Assembly (NCBI GenBank): GCA_965240325.2
Contig: OZ251245.1
Span: 1,240,001-1,304,000, forward strand
Length of the DNA: 64,000 nt
Direction: 5' to 3'
Source: Rebecca billardiae RCC1528
Lineage: Eukaryota > Haptophyta
Shown piece after piece: positions 20,470 through 29,654 of this stretch. Within the stretch, counting starts at the first letter, position 1. Every line of letters begins with the position of its first letter. Under the pieces are notes generated by a model. It was not told the DNA's origin. It did not search any database and saw only the letters and a program-made list of their open reading frames with translations. A program made the position numbers and the translations under genes.

Positions 20470-21205
20470 GCGCGTGATATCAAGGGCCGTCATCCGGTAG
20501 CGTGGTGTTGAACGTGGCCCTGTGATGACGGTCACTGGTCAGACGGTGACGCTGGGCCTGGTACAGTAGCGTTGATCAGGAGCCTGGTGAACAAGTGGTG
20601 GGCTGGGGGCAGTCCATCGCCGCATCGCGACCTGACCGAAGTAGCATAATTATAGTTATCGACTTGTTCGCAGCCTGGCCATCGGAGGGGCTACTGCGTT
20701 AGTGCGTACGGATCGCGCGGCCGGACGGACGCTGTGACAGCTCGTCTGAGACGGAGGCTCGAGCTCGAGCTCGAGCCTCTGAGTGACTGTGACAGCGTGA
20801 GGCAGTCCGCCTCGTGTCCGATCGAGACTCGACTGCCGGCGCCGCCTGGCAACGACGAGGCATGCGATGCGCCTAGGCGGATGGCAAGGATGCTGCCGAG
20901 ATCTTCCCGGAGCACCAGTCACCAGACGTTGTCGGTGACGGGGTTGGCATATGATGTGGGTTGGCCAGGTCGCCCTTGGCCTTGTGGAGCGGCGGAGCGC
21001 CTCAGGCAGCGGGCGGCCGCTCCTGCGCTCCAATCGGCGATGGGGTGACGCACGCGGCTCTTCGCGTGGCGGCGGACGCGGCCGGCGGCGATGCAACCAC
21101 GTCCATCTGTACCACGCACCGCGCCGCGTCCGTCGGCGCGTGCGCCGCGCGTGGCTTCCCGTGCCGACGGCCCGCCGGCGGCGCGCTCGGCCTCAGGTCG
21201 CGGCC
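20470..21205. other. Gene-free stretch
   Basis: No supported gene. A small perfect palindrome, GAGGCTCGAGCTCGAGCTCG and complement, is centred near 20764. Frames here are Arg-rich and overlapping. Confidence 0.5.
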
Positions 21206-21954
21206 TCAGGCGCCCTTGGCCTTGCCTGCCGGCTGCTGCGCCGTGCCCGCGGAGCCGGCCACCCACGCTGCTCTGAGGAGCAGCACGATGATCAGCAGGA
21301 TCAGGTAGAACCCGTACCTGCGCAGCAGGCTCTTGCGCTTGGCGGGGGCCGCTCCCTTCGCCGACTTTGCGCCGGCGCGCTTCACGCCCACGAACGTTTT
21401 CGCGCTGACGGCCGCGCCGTCGCCCGCGCCCGAGCTGACGGCCGAGAGGACGAAGCTCGTGGGCGAGGTGACCGTGAACACGGTGATCGTGCTGCCGTCT
21501 TGCGCCTGCGCGCGCGCGCGCATGCACGCACGCCGGGGCAGCGCGCCGTCGCGTACGTGAGCACAGCCCAAGCCAGGGCGTGTGCCGGCGCGCGCGCTCG
21601 CCATGCGCGCGCCTGCGATAGCTGCTGTGTGCCGCCCTGGTGGGGCGCAAAGTCAAAGGAGAAGAGCTTCGCACCGATCTCGCCCCCCTCCTGCACGCCA
21701 TAGAACCCGCCGGCCGCGGACCTGCCCGCCTCCAACGCGACTGCGACCTCCAGTTGCTTGCCGGCCTCTGAGTATGTGCCTCGCAGCTCGTTTTCGGCGT
21801 GTGCGCGCAGCGAGTACTCGCACGGCGTGGCGCCACCAGCTTCGGTCTTCTCGATGTCCCAGTCACCCTCGAAGTACTCCACGAAGTTGAAGGCGAGCGC
21901 GGACGCGGGCAGGAGCAGCGCGAGGGCGGACAGCGCGTGCGATGAGGCCACCAT
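21206..21954 (-). CDS. Secreted or ER-anchored single-pass membrane protein
   Basis: Two exons, 21613-21954 and 21206-21505, give 213 residues. An N-terminal signal peptide (MVASSHALSALALLLPASAL) is followed by NFVEYFEGDWDIEK, a beta-rich body (CEYSLRAHAENELRGTYSE, FYGVQEGGEIGAKLFSFDF, TITVFTVTSPTSFVLSAVSS), a Lys/Arg patch and a C-terminal membrane helix (YGFYLILLIIVLLLRAAWVA). The layout suggests a lumenal domain tethered by a tail helix, as in small ER proteins of chromist algae. I cannot name the family. The only in-phase junction joins CTATCGCAG to GCGCAAGAC and uses a GC donor (CAG|GCGCGC) instead of GT. Confidence 0.65.
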
Positions 21955-22156
21955 CGTCACGCGTGGCTCCGCGCCGAAAGTAGAAAATCGCGGAAGAATT
22001 AATCGCTGGACAGCATGCGCGATTTTTTCAACGCGCAGCGTCACCAGGACCGCGCCGCTCCGCCGGTGCCGGCGTGGTACCGTACGCGCGTGACGATCAC
22101 GATGCACATGCGGGTGCGCAGCGGGCTCGGAACAGCATCAGACCGGTACGTACACG

Positions 22157-24121
22157 TCAAACCATCTTCCTCATGTTGAGCATCATGGCTGACGACAGCT
22201 CGGCGAGCCGCGACCGGCTGCTGTCGTCGCCGGTCGTTGAATAAGCGGACGACTTGGTCGACCGGTCGCGCGAGGCGGAGGGCGATGCAGCGGGAGCCGT
22301 GGTGAGCGAGTCCTGCAGATAGTCCGGCGGATGGGCGGCGCTGGAAGGGTCCGCGCCGTCGTGCGGACGGTGCCGCCGTGCACGCGCACGCACGCTGTGC
22401 GGCGTGCTGGGCGCGCACAGCCCGTGCACCTCGCAGAACCGCACGATCGTCTCGCGGAAGCGGAGACAGACCTCCGCCGCGCTCGCATCCGCGGTGACGG
22501 CGCCGAGCGCCCGCGCGAGCCAGCGCGGCAGCATGATCGGCACGTCTGAGATGGTCGCGTGTGTCGAGCCTCGCACGAACGCAAAGTGCGAGCTGCCGCC
22601 CACGCCGCCTGCCGAGAAGCGTGCACGCACGGAGCGCAGTGCGTCGCCGACGCCGCCCTCGCCCGCGAAGTACGCCTGCCGCCATTCAGCCGAGTAGAGC
22701 GCAAGCACTGGTGTTCGCTCGAGCGCGCGCTCGGGTGGGGCGAGCAGCGGCCGCGCCTCGTCCGCTGCGCACACCGGCGCCGAGCCCGCCGCGCCCGCGT
22801 ACGCGACGCGAGCCGCCTCGGCCGGGACCCAGTCGAGCACCGGGTCGAGGCAGACGCACGCGGCAGGTGGCTCGTGGGCGCCCATCGCCGCGGCGAGCGC
22901 GGTGGCGCCGCCCATCGAGTGCCCCGCCACGGCGATGCGCGCGCCGTCCAGCCTGCCGCCCAGCAGCCCGAGCAGCTGGCGGGCGCAGCCCACGTCCGCC
23001 TTCCCCGGCCTCAGCCCGGCCACAGGCATGTCGCCAGCGCCGCCCGGCACCGCTGGCTCGGGCGAGGCCGCCTGCGCGCGCGCGAGCGCCGCGGCGGCCT
23101 TGAGCGCTGCGCACGCCTCCCTCGCGCGCGCGTCCACCTGCCGCCGCCGCGCGTGCGTGTACTCGGCGCCGCGCAGACCATCGACCTCGTGCGCGTACGG
23201 CAGCGTGTGGCCATCGGGAAGTCGCGCGAGGACGGCGGAGCCGTCGGTGTGCTCGACGATCAGCACGACGACGCCGCGCGAGGCGAGCTCGCCCAGGATG
23301 CCGGCGTACTGCTCGCGGAGCGTCATCATCCCGTGGCTGAACACCAGTGCGGCCGCACGCTGCGGCCCCGCCATCGGCGGTGGCGCGGTGCCGGGCCGCG
23401 CTGTGGCCATCTCAGCGCGCACGAGGCCAAGGTGGTCCATCAGGTGCAGCAGCGGGCCCGAGCGGAGGCCCGACGGCGCGAGCGTGCGCATGAGCTGCAC
23501 GCACGTGCGTCGGGGCTGGAGTGCGTAGTAGGGCGCGCCGGCGAGCGCACACGCGCCGCGCGCTCGCGGCCGCAGCTCGGTCGGGTAGAGCGCACGCACG
23601 AGGAACGCGACGCCGTCGATCTCGAGCTGCGCGTCGAGCGAGCCGACGCCATAAGGGCCGGCGAAGGGCTCGAGGCCGCGTGGCTGCGGGATTGCAAGGC
23701 AGAGCGCCGCGCCGAGCGCGAGCAGCGGCCACGCCGCCGCCGTCGCGCGTGGCACCAGGCCGACGAGGGCGAGTGCGGCCGGGGTGAACGGCCAGCGACG
23801 GCAGCGCTCGAGGAGGAGCTTGAGCGTGACGGCGGCGATGGCCGCGTAGCTGACGAGCGGGTGGACGCCGGCGACGGCCGCGCCGATCAGCGCGATCAGC
23901 GCGAGCTCGAGGATCCACACGGAGAGGATGCCATCGTACGCCAACATCACCATCAGTTCCCACCACGAATCACAGTTGTAAGGCGGTGCTGCGAGCTGAT
24001 TGGCTGGCGTGAGATCGGACAGCGCCGAGATTCTTCTAATCATTGCCTCTGATACCCGCTTCAAGTATTGAAGCTTGCCGAAGCCCAGGGTCGCATCGGC
24101 CTTGCATCTCCCTCCGGCCAT
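22157..24121 (-). CDS. Platelet-activating-factor acetylhydrolase-like lipase
   Basis: A single exon of 654 residues. Residues ~50-145 contain several hydrophobic helices (ILSVWILELALIALIGAAV, AAAWPLLALGAALCLAI), so the enzyme is probably membrane-bound. The catalytic part has the order of plasma/type-II PAF acetylhydrolases: oxyanion strand AALVFSHGM near 258, nucleophile elbow AGHSMGG near 400, acid CLDPVLDW near 425 and histidine GSTHATISD near 525. These enzymes hydrolyse the sn-2 acyl group of oxidised or short-chain phospholipids. The C-terminal ~100 residues are Ser/Arg-rich and unrelated. Starts at 24121 or the next Met (MIRRISALSDL) are both possible. It is head-to-head with the channel gene, 66 bp apart. 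Confidence 0.75.
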   Translation of the reverse strand: MAGGRCKADATLGFGKLQYLKRVSEAMIRRISALSDLTPANQLAAPPYNCDSWWELMVMLAYDGILSVWILELALIALIGAAVAGVHPLVSYAAIAAVTLKLLLERCRRWPFTPAALALVGLVPRATAAAWPLLALGAALCLAIPQPRGLEPFAGPYGVGSLDAQLEIDGVAFLVRALYPTELRPRARGACALAGAPYYALQPRRTCVQLMRTLAPSGLRSGPLLHLMDHLGLVRAEMATARPGTAPPPMAGPQRAAALVFSHGMMTLREQYAGILGELASRGVVVLIVEHTDGSAVLARLPDGHTLPYAHEVDGLRGAEYTHARRRQVDARAREACAALKAAAALARAQAASPEPAVPGGAGDMPVAGLRPGKADVGCARQLLGLLGGRLDGARIAVAGHSMGGATALAAAMGAHEPPAACVCLDPVLDWVPAEAARVAYAGAAGSAPVCAADEARPLLAPPERALERTPVLALYSAEWRQAYFAGEGGVGDALRSVRARFSAGGVGGSSHFAFVRGSTHATISDVPIMLPRWLARALGAVTADASAAEVCLRFRETIVRFCEVHGLCAPSTPHSVRARARRHRPHDGADPSSAAHPPDYLQDSLTTAPAASPSASRDRSTKSSAYSTTGDDSSRSRLAELSSAMMLNMRKMV

Positions 24122-24187
24122 CACGACGAGAGGTGCCGCCCAGCACCGCGCGACGCGCGGGGAGCCCCCGCCGGGCGCGCGTGCGCG
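24122..24187. promoter_or_regulatory. Shared bidirectional upstream region, 66 bp
   Basis: The interval between the inferred starts of the lipase (minus) and the channel (plus) must hold both 5' untranslated regions and promoters unless transcription starts lie inside the neighbour. No TATA-like motif is visible. Confidence 0.35.
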
Positions 24188-26050
24188 ATGGCGGTCGCAG
24201 CGATCGCCGCGATCAACGCGAGGCGCGAGGTGGAGGCGGTTGGTGGGGAGGATGAGCAGCAGCGCGTCCTCCGCGCCGCGCGCGCCAGCGGCTACGACAT
24301 CCTCCTCGCCGCGGAGCTGCAAGCGGCGAGCGAGGCGGCGGGCCACGGCGGCAACGCGGACGGCGCGCTCGTGGTGGAGGATGCGCGCAAAAAGTCGCGG
24401 CCGAACACGGCGCGCAAGCTGACGCGGAGCAACAGCACGCAGGTCCTCCCCACCACCGCGCCGCCGCCCAAGTTCTCGCGGCGCAACTCGATCGACGACC
24501 TCGTGAAGGCGCACCTGGAGGAGATGGCGGCGGAGAGCAAGGAGCCGCCGCCGCCGCCGTGGTCGCGCAGGTGGGCGCAGCAGGTGGCGCGCGCGCTGTA
24601 CGAGACGCGGGAGGCGCAGATGCTCGTCGCCCTCCTCATCGGCGCCAACTTCATCCAGTCGGCCGTCGAGGCTCAGCTCGCCGAGAGCCGCACGGCCGGC
24701 AGCATTTCCTTCTTCTACTACGCCGAGTGGGCGTTTGCGTGCGCGTTCAGCGTGGAGCTGGCGTGGAACGCGTACGCGTACTGGTGGCGGCCGTTCTGGT
24801 CGTCCGGCTGGAACGTCTTCGACGTGCTCATCGTCGGCGTCACGTGGGTCAAGCTGCTCGCCGCGAGCGTGCCGGGCGTGAGCGTGCTCCGCCTGTTCCG
24901 CGCCTTCCGCGTGCTGCGGCTGTTCAAGCGGATCGAGAGCCTGCGCACGATCATCGAGGCGATCATCGACGCGCTGCCCAAGGTGGGCAACGCGTTCATC
25001 GTGCTGGGCGTGGTGATGGGCATCTGGTCCATCATCGCCGTCGACTTCTTCGGCCCGTTCGCGCCCGAGGAGTTCGGCTCGTTCACGCGCGCCATGTTCA
25101 CGATGTGGCAGGTGATGACGCTCGACGGCTGGGGGCTGATCGCGCGCCGGATCATCTACGGCACCAACGAGGAGAACGAGGTGAAGGGCGCGGGCTTCTT
25201 CGTCTCGTACACATTCGTCACCTCCATCGTGCTCACCAACGTGATCGTCGCCATCCTCCTCGACAACTACCTGCGCGCCATCGACCGCGCCAAGGAGGCG
25301 AAGGAGGAGGCGGAGGCGCTGGCGCGCGCGGAGGCGGAGAAGGAGGAGCTGGAGGCGATGCGCGAGCAGCAGCGCGTCGCCGCGCTCAACGTGCGCGCAC
25401 GCGCACGCGCGCCTCGCGCGCCGCCCGCGCCGCCCGCGCCGCGCGCTCGCACGGGCTCACCGCGCCCGGCTGTGCGCGCTCACCGCGCCGCCGCGCGCGG
25501 CTCGCAGGCGGAGGCGGCGGCGGAGGGCGCGCCGTCGGCGGACGCACAGACGATCCTGGACGCAGAGACGGCGGCGCGGCTCGCGCCGTCGATCGTCCCG
25601 CGCGTGCTCCGCTCGGTGTGCGCGCCGCGCGAGCTCCGCCGGCTGGGCCGCGCGCAGCTGCTCGACCTCGCGGCCGTCGTCTACTCGAGCGAGCTGGGGC
25701 GCGAGCGGCTCTGCCACTACGCACACGCCAAGGTGGCGGGCGGCAGGGTGCCGGCCGGCACGGACGCGGGCGCGCTGCTCCGCTTCTTGGGCGCGAGGCA
25801 CGAGGCGCGCGCTGGCGGGGAGGGCACGCCGCCGCCCGACGGCGACGGCGGCGAGCCCGCCGCGAAGCAAGCGTGGACAGCGCACCTCAAGCTGCCCGAG
25901 CCGGCCGCACACGCCACCGCACGCCCTGCCGCCGCCTCGCCGCTGCCGCTGTCCGGCCGCGGAGGCGCGCCGGGCGTTGCCGAGCACGCGAGCAGGGTGA
26001 TCACGCTGGACGTGCGACAGGCGCCGAGCACGCCCACGGCCATCGACTGA
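24188..26050 (+). CDS. Single-domain voltage-gated cation channel
   Basis: Two exons flank an intron at 25391-25507 (GTGCGC donor, phase 0, 117 bp), giving 581 residues. A cytosolic N-terminus with Ser/Arg motifs (RSNSTQVLP, RRNSIDDLV) precedes a six-helix channel: S1 MLVALLIGANFIQSAV, S2 YYAEWAFACAFSVEL, S3 NVFDVLIVGVTWVKLL and S4 LRLFRAFRVLRLFKR with spaced arginines. The pore helix and filter read TMWQVMTLDGWG and S6 is VTSIVLTNVIVAILLDNY. TLDGW occupies the place of TLESW/TLEGW filters of bacterial-type and eukaryotic EukCat Na/Ca channels, so cation (Na or Ca) selectivity is inferred. A coiled coil (AKEAKEEAEALARAEAEKEE) follows S6. Four such subunits would form a pore. Confidence 0.85.
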   Translation: MAVAAIAAINARREVEAVGGEDEQQRVLRAARASGYDILLAAELQAASEAAGHGGNADGALVVEDARKKSRPNTARKLTRSNSTQVLPTTAPPPKFSRRNSIDDLVKAHLEEMAAESKEPPPPPWSRRWAQQVARALYETREAQMLVALLIGANFIQSAVEAQLAESRTAGSISFFYYAEWAFACAFSVELAWNAYAYWWRPFWSSGWNVFDVLIVGVTWVKLLAASVPGVSVLRLFRAFRVLRLFKRIESLRTIIEAIIDALPKVGNAFIVLGVVMGIWSIIAVDFFGPFAPEEFGSFTRAMFTMWQVMTLDGWGLIARRIIYGTNEENEVKGAGFFVSYTFVTSIVLTNVIVAILLDNYLRAIDRAKEAKEEAEALARAEAEKEELEAMREQQRVAALNVRARARAPRAPPAPPAPRARTGSPRPAVRAHRAAARGSQAEAAAEGAPSADAQTILDAETAARLAPSIVPRVLRSVCAPRELRRLGRAQLLDLAAVVYSSELGRERLCHYAHAKVAGGRVPAGTDAGALLRFLGARHEARAGGEGTPPPDGDGGEPAAKQAWTAHLKLPEPAAHATARPAAASPLPLSGRGGAPGVAEHASRVITLDVRQAPSTPTAID

Positions 26051-26527
26051 GCCCCAGCCGGCGCCGGCCGCCGGCCGGGGCGCGCGCGCGTGGCGAGTGG
26101 TCCTGCGTGGAGCGGGAGCCACTCGCGGCCCGTCGGACTCGGAGCGCGCCATGCGGGCGGGCGCACCATGACCATCGGTGGGCCATGGCCCGTGCCAGCT
26201 GCCTGCGCAAGGAATGAGAATGAGCAGCCAGTCGGTAGGCGTGGAGCACTGCTGCTCAGAGCGGCAACACAGCGAGGCGCAGCGACGCGTACTGTGAAGA
26301 GCCCGCTCCATCACCACGCACGGGGACGGCCGCCATCGTGATGCGAGCTGTTCGCTTTTCAGTTTTCGCCGTGTCGTTTTGCTGCCTTTCCGTTTCGCCG
26401 GGCCCCACGGACGCACGCCACGCACGGCTCGCGCCCGGTCGTTTCGCCTCTCCCCCAGCAGCGCTGTTGGCCAGGCCGCCATTGCAATCGCGGCCGCATC
26501 AGCGCGCGCCTCCCCCGCAGCCGAGCC
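26051..26527. other. Intergenic region between channel and EFHC genes
   Basis: This is 477 bp with no gene. It should include the channel's 3' untranslated region and the EFHC promoter. No TATA box is obvious; a T-rich patch lies at 26350-26400. Confidence 0.45.
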
Positions 26528-29026
26528 ATGTCGCCGTCGACGCGCGTGCCCGGCGCGCCGCTGCAGCCGGGGATGACCGTGCGCGACTACACCACCACCG
26601 ACTTCCGGCGCAAGTCGCGCTTCGGCTACCAGCACGGCGTGATGACGATCCGCGAGAAGCCGCACGAGCAGCTCGAGCCGGTCGTGATCGACCCGCCAAA
26701 GTTCTCGATGGCGCTGTCGAAGGACGGGAAAGGGTTCGGCAAGTCGGACGCGTACTCGGGCAAGCCCTTCACCCCCTCGTACACGCCCGACTACGTCAAC
26801 CTCGACCGGCGCGTGCTGCGCTTCGACTCCTTCTTCAAGGAGGCGGTGCACGAGTCGAGGCTCGAGAACTACCGCGTGCGGCGCTGCCTGATCTACTACC
26901 ACCTGCTCGACGGCACGATCCAGATCTCGGAGCCGAAGGTGGAGAACTCGGGCATGCCGCAGGGCGAGAGCAAGGGCTCCGTCTTCCTCAAGCGCCAGCA
27001 GGTGCCCAAGCCCGACGGCTCGGGTGCGTACTCGCCCGCCGAGCTCACGGTCGGCGCCAACATTGGCGTGTACGGCCGCGTCTTCCACATCGTCGACGCG
27101 GACAAGTTCACGCGCGAGTACATGGCGGAGCATATGGGCGTGGAGCTCGCCCCGCCCGAGGAGATGCCCATCGACCCGTACAACGCCAAGCGGCAGGAGG
27201 AGAAGGAGGGCGTGCTGCGCACGCAGAAGTACTTCCGGCCGCGCGCGTACGAGGACGACCTCGCGCGGTACGCGGCCGCAAAGTACGGCGCGGCGGCGAC
27301 GGCGCTCGCGCCGGACCGGCTGCGCGAGTTCCTGCAGTACGACCGGAAGGTGCTCCGCTTCTTCCTCGCGTGGGACGACCGCGCCTCGATGTACGGCGAG
27401 CTCCGCCCGTTCATCCTGCACTACTACCTGCAGGACGACAGCGCGGAGATTCTCGAGGTGCGGCGCGCCAACTCTGGGCGGGACCCGTTCCCTGCCTTCA
27501 TCAAGAAGGGGAAGCTGGCGAAGGACATCGACACGCTGATCCGGACCGACGCGCCGACGACGCACACCACCCAGCTCATCGACCGCTCCGGCCGCGTCGA
27601 CCCCTCCTCGATGCACTACTACACCGCCGCCGACTTTTGCATCGGCAAGGAGATCTCGGTGTACAACCGCACCTTCTTCATCTACGGCTGCGACGAGTTC
27701 ACGCGCACGCACTACAAGGAGGTGCGCGCGGAGGGGGAAGGGGGCGGCTGCGCGCGGGGGCGGGGGGCAGGGGCGGCATGCGCGAGGGCGAGGGCGGCGT
27801 GCAGCCACGCACGCGGCAGGGGAGAGCGGGGGGCTGCGGCCGGCGATCCCGCGCCGCTGTGCGCCCGCCCGCCTGACGTGCCGCGCCGCGCGCCGCTGCC
27901 GCGCGCCGCTACCGTGCCTCCCCAGAAATACGGGCTGGAGATGAAGGACATCCCGGTCGAGTTCGAGCCGACCGAGCCGCGCGTGCAGATGGAGGTGCCG
28001 CCGCCGCTGCCGCTCGGCATGGGCAACGACGAGGACTCGCTCGGCTCCTTCCTCTATCTCATCCCCAAGCCGCCCTTCCGAGACATGCGCAAGCTCGTCG
28101 AGAACGACCGGTGCGCGCCCGCCGCGCGCCCGCTGCGCGTGCGCGTGTGCGCGTGTGTGTGCATGTGTGCGCGCGTGGCAGGCCACGGCAGGCGGGCGGG
28201 CGCTCGCCGAGCGGGGCGAGCAAGCCGCGCGGCACCGCGGCCCGGCGGCGGCGACGCGGCGAGACGCGGCGCAAGCATGCCCCCGGCCGCCCCCACCTGC
28301 CCCCAGCTGCCCCAAGCTGCAAACTCAGCCAGCCAGCCTGCTCGTGCGCTGGCGCGCAGCGCAGCACACGCCACTCACTCGGTCGCTGCTCGCGCGCGCC
28401 GCCCCGCCCTGCCCGCCTCCGGCCGCGCGCGCAGCAAGCTGCTCCGCTTCCGCGCGCGGCTCGAGTCGCACGCGCCCGAGGACGCGCAGCGCGAGTTCGT
28501 CGTCAAGGTGTTCCTCGCGGACGACACGATTGCCGTCTTTGAGCCTCACGTGAAGAACTCGGGCGTGATGGGCGGCAAGTTCCTCGAGCGCGGCGCGGTC
28601 AAGGACCCGCAGACGGGCGAGCGCTTCGCCGCGTCCGACTTCTACACGGGCGCGCGCGTGCGGCTGAACGGCTTCCCGTTCATGCTCTACCAGGCGGACG
28701 AGTTCACGCTCGCGTACATGGAGCAGCACCCCGACGTGTTCCCCCGCTCAGACCCCGAGCATGTGCTCTCGCGCCTCCGCGCGCACCTCGCGCAGCCCGA
28801 CGCGGCCGAGGCGGGCGCGGTGCTCGAGGGCGCGCTCAAGACGGCCGACCTGGGCGGCAGCTACGCCGGCTTCGTCGGGTACGGCGGCTTCCAGGGGGCG
28901 CTCGCCGAGGCCGGGATGATGCTCGACGAGCAGCCGATGATCACGCTCATGCGCCACTTCCACATCAACGATGCCGAGGCCGAGGCGATCGACTACACCG
29001 CCTTTTTGCGCGCGCTGCTCGGATAG
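26528..29026 (+). CDS. EFHC1-like: EFHC/RIB72-type axonemal protein with three DM10 domains
   Basis: Three exons with introns at 27722-27925 and 28111-28434 (GTGCGC donors, CAG acceptors) give 656 residues. DM10 domain 1 covers about residues 95-210 (LDRRVLRFDSFFKE, FHIVDADKFTREYM). DM10 domain 2 lies around 260-395 (YDRKVLRFFLAWDD, FFIYGCDEFTRTHY). DM10 domain 3 follows the second intron (KLLRFRARLES, FMLYQADEFTLAYM). The C-terminus has an EF-hand-like helix pair ending INDAEAEAIDYTAFLRALLG. Proteins of this build (EFHC1/2, Chlamydomonas RIB72) are microtubule inner proteins of ciliary doublets, so the organism has motile flagella. The splice joins KE to KYGLEM and NDR to KLLRF, as family continuity demands. 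Confidence 0.9.
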   Translation: MSPSTRVPGAPLQPGMTVRDYTTTDFRRKSRFGYQHGVMTIREKPHEQLEPVVIDPPKFSMALSKDGKGFGKSDAYSGKPFTPSYTPDYVNLDRRVLRFDSFFKEAVHESRLENYRVRRCLIYYHLLDGTIQISEPKVENSGMPQGESKGSVFLKRQQVPKPDGSGAYSPAELTVGANIGVYGRVFHIVDADKFTREYMAEHMGVELAPPEEMPIDPYNAKRQEEKEGVLRTQKYFRPRAYEDDLARYAAAKYGAAATALAPDRLREFLQYDRKVLRFFLAWDDRASMYGELRPFILHYYLQDDSAEILEVRRANSGRDPFPAFIKKGKLAKDIDTLIRTDAPTTHTTQLIDRSGRVDPSSMHYYTAADFCIGKEISVYNRTFFIYGCDEFTRTHYKEVRAEGEGGGCARGRGAGAACARARAACSHARGRGERGAAAGDPAPLCARPPDVPRRAPLPRAATVPPQKYGLEMKDIPVEFEPTEPRVQMEVPPPLPLGMGNDEDSLGSFLYLIPKPPFRDMRKLVENDRCAPAARPLRVRVCACVCMCARVAGHGRRAGARRAGRASRAAPRPGGGDAARRGASMPPAAPTCPQLPQAANSASQPARALARSAAHATHSVAARARRPALPASGRARSKLLRFRARLESHAPEDAQREFVVKVFLADDTIAVFEPHVKNSGVMGGKFLERGAVKDPQTGERFAASDFYTGARVRLNGFPFMLYQADEFTLAYMEQHPDVFPRSDPEHVLSRLRAHLAQPDAAEAGAVLEGALKTADLGGSYAGFVGYGGFQGALAEAGMMLDEQPMITLMRHFHINDAEAEAIDYTAFLRALLG

Positions 29027-29654
29027 GCGGCTCCACGGGCGCATGCGCCGGCTGGGCCCGTCCTGCCCTCGGCCCGGCCACGCAGTCGGCCGCACGAGGG
29101 CCGGGCGGCGGCCGATTCAGGCAGCAGCACAGGGCGTCCGGAAGCTGCGAAGGCTACTCCGACACTCTCGCTGGCCGCCCTTACCGGAGTCAGCCGCCGC
29201 CAAGTCAGTCATAGCGCGGCGCCAGGATACCGTTGCGCTGCTGCGCGGCCCGCGGCGGCTGCGGAGTGCGGCCGCGCCTGTTACTGATGTTGGCTGCTGC
29301 TCACCACCGAACCGTCGACAGACACTATACGACACTATGATGATACATGCCGCGTGTAACAGCCTCGGCTGCTTGCGAGTAACGATCGATCTCTCGTCAT
29401 CGGTCGCTCGGTACGGCCGACTGACGCCCGGGGCCGGGTAGGCGGGTACTCCTAGCAGCCACTACTATCAACTATGAGTACCGATGACGAGTACGGCGGC
29501 AAATCGCCTCGTCGTCACAGCCCTTGCAAACGAGTGAGAGTGGCTGGGCCGGGTCCTGCCCCAAGGACTGGGCCAGGCCTTGGCCAGACCTTGCTTCGAG
29601 TCGTGGCGGGCGGCGCATTCTCCCGCTCTCCTGCGCGGTCCCACGTCGTCCGCC
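29027..29654. other. Intergenic region
   Basis: This is 628 bp between the EFHC stop and the signal-peptide ATG of the next gene. No coding sequence, RNA gene or repeat is evident. Two direct CCGCGGGC-type patches are ordinary GC-rich DNA. Confidence 0.45.

Noticed and set aside
22559-24052. A 497-codon plus-strand frame opposite the lipase
   Set aside because: Composition is Arg/Ala/Glu shadow of the lipase strand; the catalytic GHSMGG order exists only on the minus strand.
24559-26217. A 552-codon second plus-strand frame over the channel
   Set aside because: It is an Arg/His/Ala-rich frame-shifted shadow; the voltage-sensor and pore motifs are in the other frame.
25457-28315. A 952-codon minus-strand frame opposite the channel and EFHC genes
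   Set aside because: Typical GC-rich antisense frame with no domain; both genes on the plus strand have strong family evidence.
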